Assembly: GCA_020637235.1 (NCBI GenBank)
Contig: JACJWG010000011.1
Location: forward strand, 62,001-126,000
Direction of reading: 5' to 3'
DNA: 64,000 nucleotides
From: Acidimicrobiaceae bacterium
Lineage (GTDB): Bacteria; Actinomycetota; Acidimicrobiia; Acidimicrobiales; Ilumatobacteraceae
How positions within the stretch are numbered: the stretch's first letter is position 1; the number at the start of each line of letters is the position of its first letter. Both the position numbers and the translations under genes were made by a program. The notes under the pieces are model-generated. The model had not been told where the DNA came from, searched no databases, and was given only the letters and a program-made list of their open reading frames with translations. This document shows positions 55,479-63,742 of this stretch, piece after piece.

Positions 55479-57265
55479 GTGGGTACCCCCACTCCTTTCC
55501 ACATGCCCATCGACAACGCATCGGGTGGGCAACGCTCGATGCACAGACCGCACCGGATGCAGCGCTCCTCGTCGAGGAGCAAGACGGTGCCGCCGGGTTG
55601 GTCGGGGACGACCTCCTCGGACGGCACCAGCGAGATCACGTCGACCGGACACACGTCGGCGCACAGGGCGCACAGCACGCACTTGTTCGTGTCGAGGATG
55701 ATGTTGGCGAAGCAGCGCAGGCACCGAGCGGCTTCGCAGCGAGCCTGCTGCTCGGTGAAGCCGAGCTCGACCTCGGCCAGGCCGATGCGGCGCCCGGTGT
55801 CGAGCGTGGGCACGGCCACACGGTCGTGCCGGTCGTAGTCGTCGGCGAGGCGGTGGAACTGGGTGAGCTTCACCAGCGTGCCGGTCTGCTGCTCTTCGCG
55901 GTCGCCGCCGAAGTGGCGATGGATGTCGCGGGCGGAGCGCCGGCCGTCGGCGATCGCGTCGATCAGGGTGCGTGGGCCCTTCGCGGCGTCGCCGCCGGCC
56001 CACACGCCCGGGATCGAGGTGGCACCGGTGGCGTTGTCGACCTGGATGGTGCGACGCGGGCTCACCTCGGGACCGGCGGCGCCGAGTGCGTCGAGGTCGA
56101 TCGCCTGGCCGATCGCCAGGATCACCGTGTCGGCGTCGAAGACCTTCCGATCGTCCTGGTCGAACACGGGAGCGAAGCGGCGGTCGGCGTCGAACACCGA
56201 GGTGACGCCGATCGTCTCGATGCCGGTCACCTTGCCGTCGGCGGTGACGACGCGAGCCGGCCCTCGGCGGGGGACGAACGAGATGCCCTCGTGCTGGGCC
56301 TCTTCCACCTCGAAGTCGTGGGCGGGCATCTCGTCGCGGGCCTCGAGCGAGATGACCGTCACCTGACGGGCGCCGGCGCGAGCGGCGCTGCGAGCCGCGT
56401 CGATCGCATCGGCCATCGCCGAACGGCCGTCGTGCTCGCCGCCGGTGGCGGTGGCGGACGATCCGTACTCCGAGGCGCGCAGCGCCGTCCGGGCGGCGTC
56501 CATCGCGACGTCGCCGCCGCCGATGACGACGACGCGTTCGCCGACCGCGACCTGGAACCCACGGTTCATGTTGATGAGGAACTCGATCGCCTTGAACACG
56601 CCGTCGGCGTCGGCACCGTCGATGTCGAGGCCGCGGCCGAGCGTGGCGCCGATGCCGAGGAACACGGCGTCGTGACGCGCACGCAGCTCGTCGAAGGTGA
56701 CGTCGACGCCGAGCCGGGTGTTCAGCTGCACCTCGACGCCCAGGGCGACGATGTCGTCGATGTCGGCGGCGAGCACCGAGCGGTCGAGACGGTACTCGGG
56801 GATGCCGAGCCACATCGCGCCACCGAGCTTGTCGGTGGCCTCGTACACGGTGACGCCGTAGCCGAGGCGGCGCAGGTCGTGGGCGCAGGCCATGCCGGCC
56901 GGGCCACCACCGACGATGCCGATGGTCTGGGGACGCTGGGTGGCGGGCGGTGCGACCACCTGCTCCCACACACGACGTCCCTCGGTGCCCGCCTCGGGGC
57001 CGAACTGCTCGGTGACGAAGCGCTTGAGCGCCCGGATCGCGATCGGGCGGTCGATCGTGCCCCGACGGCAGGCGTCCTCACAGGGCGCCGCGCACACGCG
57101 ACCGCACACCGAGGCGAACGGGTTGGGCAGTCGGGCCGTCAGATAGGCCAGCTCGTCCTGGCCGTCGGCGATCGCCGCCACGTACATCCCGGCATTGGTG
57201 TTGACCGGGCAGGCGGCGAGGCAGGGGATGTTCTCGTCGTAGAACGAGAGCTCGGACAGCGCCAT
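55475..57265 (-). CDS. GltD-like FAD/NAD(P)-binding, iron-sulfur oxidoreductase with C-terminal ferredoxin
   Basis: A 596-residue protein. The N-terminal Cys-rich region (C15, C19; C54, C58, C62, C66; ASVCGRVCAAPCEDAC) is the iron-sulfur domain of the glutamate synthase small-subunit family. FAD motif IGIVGGGPAGMACAHDLRRL (115-134) and NAD(P) motif VVVIGGGDVAMDAARTALRA follow. The C-terminus carries two [4Fe-4S] motifs: CVLCALCADVCPVD and CIRCGLCIERCPPD. No glutamate synthase large subunit is nearby. Placement inside a bc operon, coupled to both neighbours, suggests NAD(P)H or ferredoxin electrons feeding the quinone pool or cytochrome b (inference). Confidence 0.9.
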   Translation of the reverse strand: MALSELSFYDENIPCLAACPVNTNAGMYVAAIADGQDELAYLTARLPNPFASVCGRVCAAPCEDACRRGTIDRPIAIRALKRFVTEQFGPEAGTEGRRVWEQVVAPPATQRPQTIGIVGGGPAGMACAHDLRRLGYGVTVYEATDKLGGAMWLGIPEYRLDRSVLAADIDDIVALGVEVQLNTRLGVDVTFDELRARHDAVFLGIGATLGRGLDIDGADADGVFKAIEFLINMNRGFQVAVGERVVVIGGGDVAMDAARTALRASEYGSSATATGGEHDGRSAMADAIDAARSAARAGARQVTVISLEARDEMPAHDFEVEEAQHEGISFVPRRGPARVVTADGKVTGIETIGVTSVFDADRRFAPVFDQDDRKVFDADTVILAIGQAIDLDALGAAGPEVSPRRTIQVDNATGATSIPGVWAGGDAAKGPRTLIDAIADGRRSARDIHRHFGGDREEQQTGTLVKLTQFHRLADDYDRHDRVAVPTLDTGRRIGLAEVELGFTEQQARCEAARCLRCFANIILDTNKCVLCALCADVCPVDVISLVPSEEVVPDQPGGTVLLLDEERCIRCGLCIERCPPDALSMGMWKGVGVPT

Positions 57266-58113
57266 CAGATCCTCCGCTGCCGGTGCGCGTACCAGAGCGC
57301 GAGCAGGCCGCCGGCGAGACCCATGAGCCACAGGCCGCTGCCGATGATGTCCTGCACCGGCCGGTCGAGCTTGGCGACCGTCTCCGATTCGAGCACCTTG
57401 GCGGGGACGTACACGGTGAAGACGATGAAGCCGACGACGATGATCGCCGTGCGCATCCACGCATCGAGCCACGGCATCGTCCGCCGGTCGACCTCGCCGG
57501 TGATCCGCGGCGCCATCGCCAGCCCGGCGACGCCGAGCGCGCCGGCGAAGGCGAGCAGGATGGTCATGTTGGCGAAGCCGGGGAGCTCGGTGCCGGCCAC
57601 CGGGCCGGACGCGCCGGCGTCCTCGCCGCCACCGGCCGGCGCCTGGAAGCCCGACTGGATGTAGGCGATGACCGACGACACCTGGTCGTCCGACAGCGCC
57701 GCCTGCGCCGGCATCACGCCGTCGTAGGTCTCGCCGTTGACGACGATCTCGCCCTCACGGCCGTTGCGGATGACGGTCTCGACGTACGCCGCGTCGGCGG
57801 TGTTGGGGTTGTCGAGCAGCGGCGGGTACTTGCCGCTGAGCCCGACACCACCGGGCTGGTGGCAGCTCTGGCACACCTGGGTGAACACCTCGGCACCCTG
57901 GCGGAGCACCTCGTCGGGCACGGCGTTCTCGTCCGGGACCGACGACGAGGTGGACCCCTCCGTCGCCTCGGTGGTCGCGGTGGTGTCGTCGGGGGAGGCG
58001 TCCTGGGCGAAGGCGCCACCGGTGAGCGTGACGGCCGCGACGGTGCCCGCGAACAGCGCCCACCTCAGCCTGCGTCGGGTGTCCCGCCCGGTGGTGGATC
58101 CGCTCACGACCAC
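57265..58113 (-). CDS. membrane cytochrome c with C-terminal helices
   Basis: A 282-residue protein: a signal peptide (WALFAGTVAAVTLTGGAFAQ), a Thr/Ser-rich linker, a c-type domain with CQSCH (Cys81, Cys84, His85) and YDGVMPAQAALSDDQVSSVI (Met ligand), then three membrane helices at the C-terminus (about 183-203, 222-240 and 257-275). It is the first gene of the minus-strand bc operon and its stop overlaps the GltD-like ATG (TGATG). A GTG start at 58113 is used; GTG at 58107 is possible. Confidence 0.87.
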   Translation of the reverse strand: MVVSGSTTGRDTRRRLRWALFAGTVAAVTLTGGAFAQDASPDDTTATTEATEGSTSSSVPDENAVPDEVLRQGAEVFTQVCQSCHQPGGVGLSGKYPPLLDNPNTADAAYVETVIRNGREGEIVVNGETYDGVMPAQAALSDDQVSSVIAYIQSGFQAPAGGGEDAGASGPVAGTELPGFANMTILLAFAGALGVAGLAMAPRITGEVDRRTMPWLDAWMRTAIIVVGFIVFTVYVPAKVLESETVAKLDRPVQDIIGSGLWLMGLAGGLLALWYAHRQRRI

Positions 58114-58263
58114 ACCTCACTCCCTGACCTCTGCGTCACGGTCACGATCCTTCTCTCGTCGCGCGCGCCGGCCGAACGGTCCGCGGAGAATGGGGCATCG
58201 GCCGGCGCGCCGACGGTCCCGGGACCGGTGTTCATCTGACTGCTCGGCGGTGGTGCTCCGGAA

Positions 58264-58358
58264 GGGACCAAGGGCCCATTCGGTGGTACGGGGTGGGGTA
58301 TTCGGCGACGACGTCGTGTCATACCCCCGCTCGTATCGGCGAATGGGCCCTAGGTCCC
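58264..58358. promoter_or_regulatory. 95-bp imperfect dyad in the divergent respiratory promoter region
   Basis: The 340-bp gap (58114-58453) between divergent bc and oxidase operons contains two 19-bp arms, GGGACCAAGGGCCCATTCG (58264-58282) and its complement (58340-58358), with one mismatch. Inside, GGGGTAT (58295-58301) and ATACCCC (58321-58327) are also inverted about the same centre near 58311, which holds ACGACGTCGT. A shared operator or transcript structure for both operons is inferred. Apart from this dyad nothing else is recognised in the gap. Confidence 0.7.
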
Positions 58359-58453
58359 TACTGGAACGGCTCCGGACCGGAGAAGCTCCTCGTTGGCGCG
58401 ACCGACCCGGCGCGCCGCAGCGCTCGAACGCATCAGACGCATCAGGAGGAATC

Positions 58454-58618
58454 GTGGGGCCTCAGCACGACCACGACGTCAGCGGCGGTGATCTCGCCGA
58501 ACAGGAGCACTTCAAACCGACCGGCACGATGTTCATGCTGGCCATGTTCGTGGTGGTGATCGTCCTGCTCTGGGCGTCGGTGTACGTCATCCTGCTCAGT
58601 CGCGGGGTCACGGTATGA
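58454..58618 (+). CDS. CoxIIa-like small subunit of ba3-type oxidase
   Basis: A 54-residue protein with one membrane helix: HFKPTGTMFMLAMFVVVIVL and LLWASVYVILLSRGVTV. The KPTGTMF entry and LLWASVYVILL core match the cytochrome c oxidase subunit 2A (CoxIIa) type that accompanies B-family oxidases, as in Thermus ba3. The GTG at 58454 has AGGAGGA (58444-58450) just upstream. Its last 4 bp overlap the coxB start. Confidence 0.78.
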   Translation: MGPQHDHDVSGGDLAEQEHFKPTGTMFMLAMFVVVIVLLWASVYVILLSRGVTV

Positions 58619-59199
58619 CCGACCTCGACGACCGTCCGGCCGAACCGGACCTGCCGGAGCCCTACCTGGAGATCGATCCGTACGAGAAGAACTGGATGCG
58701 GGTGTCGATCGTGTTGCTCGTCGCCTTCGCTGCCGCGATCACCGTCGCCGGGTTCGCCGCCGGCTTCCAGCTCCCCGGACCGGAGAGCCGTGTCGACCCA
58801 CGCACCTTGCTCGACACCGAGCCGTGGAAGACACCCGGTGTGTTCGAGGTCGCCGAGGGCGAGTACGAGGCCTACGTCGTCGCCCAGGCGTGGAGCTTCT
58901 CGCCACTCGAGATCGTGGTGCCCGTCGGCGCCGACGTCACCATCTACGTCACCTCGTCCGACCTGCAGCACGGCTTCAAGATCACCGACACCAACATCAA
59001 CATGATGGTGTTGCCGGGTCAGGTGTCGAAGCTCGAGTACACCTTCGACGAGGTGGGGGAGTTCCCCTACCTCTGCACCGAGTACTGCGGGCAGGGGCAC
59101 GCGGCCATGTACGGCCGTGTGACCGTGCTGTCGCAGGCCGACTACGACGCACGCACGGCCGACACCGAGGCCACCGACGCATCAGGGAGTGAAGGATGA
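58615..59199 (+). CDS. coxB: cytochrome c oxidase subunit II (CuA), ba3-type
   Basis: A 194-residue protein with one N-terminal helix (about 29-50) and a cupredoxin CuA domain: DLQHGF (His119) and CTEYCGQGHAAM (Cys154, Glu156, Cys158, His162, Met165). The single-helix, short form matches subunit II of B-family oxidases. It takes electrons from cytochrome c and passes them to heme b in subunit I. It overlaps both neighbours by 4 bp. Confidence 0.92.
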   Translation: MTDLDDRPAEPDLPEPYLEIDPYEKNWMRVSIVLLVAFAAAITVAGFAAGFQLPGPESRVDPRTLLDTEPWKTPGVFEVAEGEYEAYVVAQAWSFSPLEIVVPVGADVTIYVTSSDLQHGFKITDTNINMMVLPGQVSKLEYTFDEVGEFPYLCTEYCGQGHAAMYGRVTVLSQADYDARTADTEATDASGSEG

Positions 59200-60887
59200 C
59201 GCTCGTCGACCCCGAGCTGCAGACGGCGGCCAAGCCCCCGTACCAGCTCTCGCCGCAGGAGCGGAAGTTCATCGGCTGGCACATGATCGTGGCCATCGCC
59301 GCCCTCTTCGTCGGCAGCCTCTTCGGACCGCTGCAGGCGTTCGAGTTCTCGGGCCTGAACCTGTACCAGTACATCGAACCCGTCTTCAAGAGCTACTACC
59401 AGGGCCTCACGTTGCACGGTGTGCTGAACGCGCTCGTGTGGACCACGTTCTTCATCGTCGGGTTCACCAACCTGGTCGTGATCAAGGGCCTCGGGCGGCC
59501 GCTCAGCCACCCGAAGATCAACCTCGTCGGGTTCTGGGTGATGCTCATCGGTCTGCTGATGGCCGCGGCCCCGCTGCTGCTCAACCAGGCCACGGTGCTC
59601 TACACCTTCTACCCGCCGCTCAAGGCGAGCTGGGCTTTCTACCTCGGCCTCACGCTCGTCGTCGTCGGCAGCTGGATCGAGGGTGTCGGGTTCTACCTGT
59701 CGATGATCGCCTGGCGCCGCGACAACAAGGGCGTGCGCTCACCGTTCATCGCGATGGCAGGTGTCGTGAACGCGGCGATGTGGCAGATCGCCACGCTCGG
59801 CATCGCGATCGAGATCCTCACGATGCTGCTGCCGTGGTCGCTCGGGCTCACCGACGCCACCGATCCGCAGCTCGCCCGCACCTACTTTTGGTTCACCGGG
59901 CATCCGCTCGTGTACTTCTGGCTGTTGCCGGCCTACATCTCGTGGTACGGCATGCTGCCCAAGCAGGCCGGGGGCAAGCTGTTCTCCGACTCGCTCGCCC
60001 GGCTGTCGTTCTGGATGTTCCTGATCGTGTCGGTGCCGGTGGGGTTCCACCACCAGTTCACCGATCCCGGCGTGCCGGTGGTGTGGAAGTGGATCCACGC
60101 GGTGCTCACCTACTCGGTGTTCTTCCCGAGCATGCTCACCGCGTTCACCGTGATCGCGTCGCTCGAGTACGCCGCACGCCGTCGCGGCGGCACGGGCATC
60201 ATCGGTTGGGTGCGGGCACTGCCCTGGAACGATCCGTCGGTGACGAGCCAGCTGCTCGCCGGCATCCTGTTCATGTTCGGCGGCGTGAGTGGTCTCACCA
60301 ACGCGTCGTACAACCTGAACCTGGTGGTGCACAACACGGCGTGGGTGCCCGGTCACTTCCACCTCACGGTGGCGACCGCGGTCACCATGTCGTTCATGGG
60401 CATCAGCTACTGGCTGGTGCCGCACATCACCGGCAAGAAGCTCTGGAACCCCAAGCTCGCCGTCGCCCAGGCCTGGGTGTGGTTCGTCGGCATGATCGTG
60501 TTCTCCAACGCGATGCACATGCTCGGCCTGCTCGGTGCGCCCCGGCGCACACCGCTCGGCGAAGCGCTGTACGTGCCCGAGGAGTGGGAGGGACACCTGC
60601 TGCGGGTGTCGATCGGCGGCGCCATCTTGCTGGTGTCGCTGCTGATGTACGTGCTCGTGATGCTGAAGACCGCCATCGGTCCGAAGGCCGATCCGGCCGA
60701 CGTGCCCGAGGTGCCGATCGCGGAGTCGATGCGCCACCCGCAGCTCACCCCCACCTGGCTCGACCGGTTCAAGCCGTGGCTCATCGTGGCCGGCTTGCTG
60801 GTCGTGTTGTCCTACGGGCCCCAGCTCGTCGACCAGATCCTGAACATGGACCTCAACTCACCAGGAACGAACTTCCGACCGTGGTGA
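59196..60887 (+). CDS. coxA: ba3-type (B-family) cytochrome c oxidase subunit I
   Basis: A 563-residue heme-copper oxidase with about 13 helices. LTLHGVLNALVW gives low-spin heme ligand His74. GHPLVYFWLLPAY holds CuB ligand His236 and cross-linked Tyr240, and lacks the D-channel Glu, as in B-family enzymes. HHQFTDPG gives CuB His285 and His286. VPGHFHLTV gives His387 and His389. Length and motifs match Thermus ba3 subunit I (about 560 residues). It reduces O2 to water while pumping protons. Start overlaps coxB (ATGA). Confidence 0.94.
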   Translation: MTLVDPELQTAAKPPYQLSPQERKFIGWHMIVAIAALFVGSLFGPLQAFEFSGLNLYQYIEPVFKSYYQGLTLHGVLNALVWTTFFIVGFTNLVVIKGLGRPLSHPKINLVGFWVMLIGLLMAAAPLLLNQATVLYTFYPPLKASWAFYLGLTLVVVGSWIEGVGFYLSMIAWRRDNKGVRSPFIAMAGVVNAAMWQIATLGIAIEILTMLLPWSLGLTDATDPQLARTYFWFTGHPLVYFWLLPAYISWYGMLPKQAGGKLFSDSLARLSFWMFLIVSVPVGFHHQFTDPGVPVVWKWIHAVLTYSVFFPSMLTAFTVIASLEYAARRRGGTGIIGWVRALPWNDPSVTSQLLAGILFMFGGVSGLTNASYNLNLVVHNTAWVPGHFHLTVATAVTMSFMGISYWLVPHITGKKLWNPKLAVAQAWVWFVGMIVFSNAMHMLGLLGAPRRTPLGEALYVPEEWEGHLLRVSIGGAILLVSLLMYVLVMLKTAIGPKADPADVPEVPIAESMRHPQLTPTWLDRFKPWLIVAGLLVVLSYGPQLVDQILNMDLNSPGTNFRPW

Positions 60888-60926
60888 TCTGACGATCACC
60901 ACGGTGCACGACGAGGACCCCATCCC

Positions 60927-63197
60927 ATGCGTCGAGACACCGAACCACACCACCACGACGAGGCCGCGCCCTCCGCTCGTCCCGATCACACCGACCGGGC
61001 CGAGCGGGGGGTGGTGGCCGCGTTGGAGCGGGCGACGTACCGAGCGGAGACGCCGGTGCGCCGTTGGGTGGGCTTCCACCGACTCAACCCCCTGCCGCAC
61101 GCGGGCACCATCAGCGTGTTCCTGCTCGGCGTGGTGATCGCCACCGGCGTCTACATCACGCTGTTCTTCTCGTTCGGGTTCGAGGCGTCGTACCGGTCGG
61201 TCGAGAAGATGACCGACCACCCGATCCAGGGCGTCGTCCGCACGATCCACCGCTACGCCTCGGCCGCGCTGGTGCTCACCACCCTGGTGCACGCCTGGCG
61301 CATCTTCGTCGCCGGCCGCTTCCGTGGTCCGCGACGCTGGCGATGGGCGACGGGTGTGGCCTCGCTCTCGCTCGTGTGGCTGGCCGGCGTCACCGGCTAT
61401 TGGCTGGTGTGGGACCGCCGCGCCCAGGCGATCACCGAGGCCTCCACCGAGGTGTTCGACGTGTCGGGCACGGTGCGGTCGATCGCCGTGCGCGACCTGC
61501 ACGGCAGCGGCACCGGCTGGAGCCTGCTGTTCGTGCTGTGGCTCGTGCACCTGCTGCTCACGGTGGTGATCGGCTGGTTCCTCTACCGGCACGTCCGGCG
61601 CACCCGGCTGCGCGTCGTGCCGCCGCGGCACTGGATGCTGCTGATGTTCGTCGCGTTGCTGGCGGTGTCGCTCGCGTTCCCCGCCGACCTGCTCGGGCCG
61701 GCCGACCCGTCGGCGCTGGTGGCCGACATGCCGCTCGATCCGTTCGTGCTGTTCCTGCTGCCCCCGCTGCTCGGGGGACACGGGGCCTGGTTCCTGCTGC
61801 TGATGGTGGTGGTGATCGCGGGCGCGATCGTGCTGCCGCACCTCGTCGCGAGACGCCCGGCGGTCGCGGTGATCGACCCCGACGCCTGCACCGGCTGCGA
61901 GCTGTGCGTGGTCGACTGCCCGTACCAGGCGCTCACGATGCAGACCCGTGCGGACGTCGACACCGAGGCCGGCACCCAGCCGCGTCGTCCGGTGGCGGTG
62001 CTCGACGCCGATGCCTGTGTGGGATGCGGCATCTGCATCGGTTCGTGCTCGTTCGGTGCGATCGAGCTGCCGGGATTCGACGCCGAGCCGAAGGTCGAGC
62101 CGGAGGGCAAGCACGTGGTGCTCGCGTGCCGGCGCCACGTGGCCGCCACGGCACACGTCCCGGACGACCCCGGCACCGTCGTGGTGCCCGTGGCCTGTGC
62201 CGGCATGATCCACGCCCAGACCGTGGGCTCGCTGATGTCGGACGGCGCGCTCGGCGTGCAGGTGGTCGGCTGCGCCGCCGGCGACTGCGCCTACGGCATC
62301 GGCAACCGGCTGATCGCCGAACGCCTCGACGGGTCGCGTGCCCCGCACGTGCCGGGCAAGTACCGCGACGTCGCGGTGCAGGACTACGTGGCGCCCACGG
62401 AGCTCGCGCGCGCGGTGGCGGATCCGGCGGCTCACTCCGGCCTCGACGCCGACCACCCGCCGAAGGGCACCCGCCAGGTGGCTGCCGCCGCGGTGGTGGT
62501 CGGTTCGATCGTCGCCGTCGCGCTCGCGACGCGAGCCCCGTTCGCCGCCGACGACGACCGCGCCGCGGTGCGAGTGATCGTCGACCACGTGCCGGGACGC
62601 CAGCTCGAGGGGCAGCCGGCGGCCACGGGTGCCGTGGGCACGCCGGTGGAGGTGGTGGTGCTCGCCGACGACGTCGAGGTGGTGCACACCACCGTCGGCC
62701 TCGACGGCGACGCCGCGGTCGGTCTGGTCGACGTCGACGTGCCCGTCAGCGACGCCGTCGAGCTCGAGGTGCTGCTCGTCGAGGGCGGCCAACGCACCGA
62801 CCTCTACCACGGCACCACACCGATGCCGGCCGGTCGTCGCCTGCTCGTGCACGCGGTCGACGTCCCGCCGGAGCCCGGCGTCGCCGAAGGGCGTGCCGTG
62901 TTCGAGGATCCGCGGCGTGGCGGGTGCGGCGTGTGCCACTCGACCGAGATCGGCCAGGACCGCGTGGGCCCGTCGCTCGGTGGCGTCGCCGATCGTGCCG
63001 GCACGCGGATCGCCGGCATGACCGCCGAGGAGTACCTGCACGAGTCGATCCTCGATCCCGACGCGTACGTCGTGGACGGCTTCCGTGCCGGGCAGATGCT
63101 CCCGCTCTACGGCGAGCGGCTGAGCCCGGACGAGGTCGACGCGCTCGTGCTGTACCTGATGAGCCTCACGGCCGGTGACGTCGAGGACGGATCGTGA
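60927..63197 (+). CDS. cytochrome b / double [4Fe-4S] ferredoxin / MvhD-like / cytochrome c fusion protein
   Basis: A 756-residue fusion. Residues 50-250: cytochrome b N-terminal-like helices, with His108/His122 (His-x13-His) and His192/His208 (His-x15-His). Helices at about 236-253 and 287-305 precede two [4Fe-4S] motifs: CTGCELCVVDCP (Cys321, 324, 327, 331) and CVGCGICIGSCS (Cys364, 367, 370, 374). Residues 395-470 resemble the MvhD/hydrogenase delta iron-sulfur subunit (VACAGMIHAQ, VVGCAAGDCAYGIGNRLIAE), with Cys401, 424, 449 and 454. A helix (517-537) leads to a domain ending in a c-type heme site CGVCH (Cys667, Cys670, His671; Met724). It could carry electrons across the membrane between cytoplasmic Fe-S and exported heme c (inference). 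Confidence 0.9.
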   Translation: MRRDTEPHHHDEAAPSARPDHTDRAERGVVAALERATYRAETPVRRWVGFHRLNPLPHAGTISVFLLGVVIATGVYITLFFSFGFEASYRSVEKMTDHPIQGVVRTIHRYASAALVLTTLVHAWRIFVAGRFRGPRRWRWATGVASLSLVWLAGVTGYWLVWDRRAQAITEASTEVFDVSGTVRSIAVRDLHGSGTGWSLLFVLWLVHLLLTVVIGWFLYRHVRRTRLRVVPPRHWMLLMFVALLAVSLAFPADLLGPADPSALVADMPLDPFVLFLLPPLLGGHGAWFLLLMVVVIAGAIVLPHLVARRPAVAVIDPDACTGCELCVVDCPYQALTMQTRADVDTEAGTQPRRPVAVLDADACVGCGICIGSCSFGAIELPGFDAEPKVEPEGKHVVLACRRHVAATAHVPDDPGTVVVPVACAGMIHAQTVGSLMSDGALGVQVVGCAAGDCAYGIGNRLIAERLDGSRAPHVPGKYRDVAVQDYVAPTELARAVADPAAHSGLDADHPPKGTRQVAAAAVVVGSIVAVALATRAPFAADDDRAAVRVIVDHVPGRQLEGQPAATGAVGTPVEVVVLADDVEVVHTTVGLDGDAAVGLVDVDVPVSDAVELEVLLVEGGQRTDLYHGTTPMPAGRRLLVHAVDVPPEPGVAEGRAVFEDPRRGGCGVCHSTEIGQDRVGPSLGGVADRAGTRIAGMTAEEYLHESILDPDAYVVDGFRAGQMLPLYGERLSPDEVDALVLYLMSLTAGDVEDGS

Positions 63198-63226
63198 CCA
63201 CGCTCGATCCGGCGAGCCCGGACGTG

Positions 63227-63667
63227 TCAGGTCTCGGGGAAGATGTCCTCGGTGCCGCTGCCGGCGATGCCGTCGATGGTGCGCGTGCCGCGCAGGACGC
63301 CCTCGGCGTCGATGGTGTAGCTCGCGGTCCCGCTGGCCTCCCCGGTGCCCGAGCTGGTGGTGCGCCAGGTGACCTCGAACCGGTCGCCGGTGAGCACACC
63401 GGTTCCCTCCTGGATCGCGCCGGTGACGAGCCACTGCACGACGTATCGGTCGGCGGCGTCGGTGTCGGTGATGGTGACGGTGCCGCTGTACTCGACGCCG
63501 TTCGGGTCGACGCCGTTGACGACGTACGTGCCGACGATGCCCTCGTGATCGTCGATCGTGGCGCCGGGCAGCGCGCATCGCACCAGCACCACGGTGAGCA
63601 CCACGACGAGGGCGACGAGCGGCCAGCGCCGGCGTCGCCGAGCGGGGGAGTCCGTCGGCAGGGTCAT
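63227..63667 (-). CDS. hypothetical membrane-anchored protein
   Basis: A 146-residue protein starting MTLPTDSPARRRRRWPLVAL, an Arg-rich cytoplasmic start with one helix (VALVVVLTVVLVRCALPG) and an exported beta-rich domain: GIVGTYVVNGVDPNGVEYSG, TVTITDTDAADRYVVQW, TGVLTGDRFEVTW. The repeated strand pattern resembles small lipocalin-like or DUF domains, but none is recognised. The Cys after the helix lacks a proper lipobox. It is convergent with the fusion gene and divergent from the SCO gene. Confidence 0.7.
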   Translation of the reverse strand: MTLPTDSPARRRRRWPLVALVVVLTVVLVRCALPGATIDDHEGIVGTYVVNGVDPNGVEYSGTVTITDTDAADRYVVQWLVTGAIQEGTGVLTGDRFEVTWRTTSSGTGEASGTASYTIDAEGVLRGTRTIDGIAGSGTEDIFPET

Positions 63668-63742
63668 GCGCCGCAGGGTACTGCGGGGCTCTGGCGATCG
63701 ACCGCCCGCCGTCGCGAGGACGGGGTCGGTGAGGGCGCCCGG

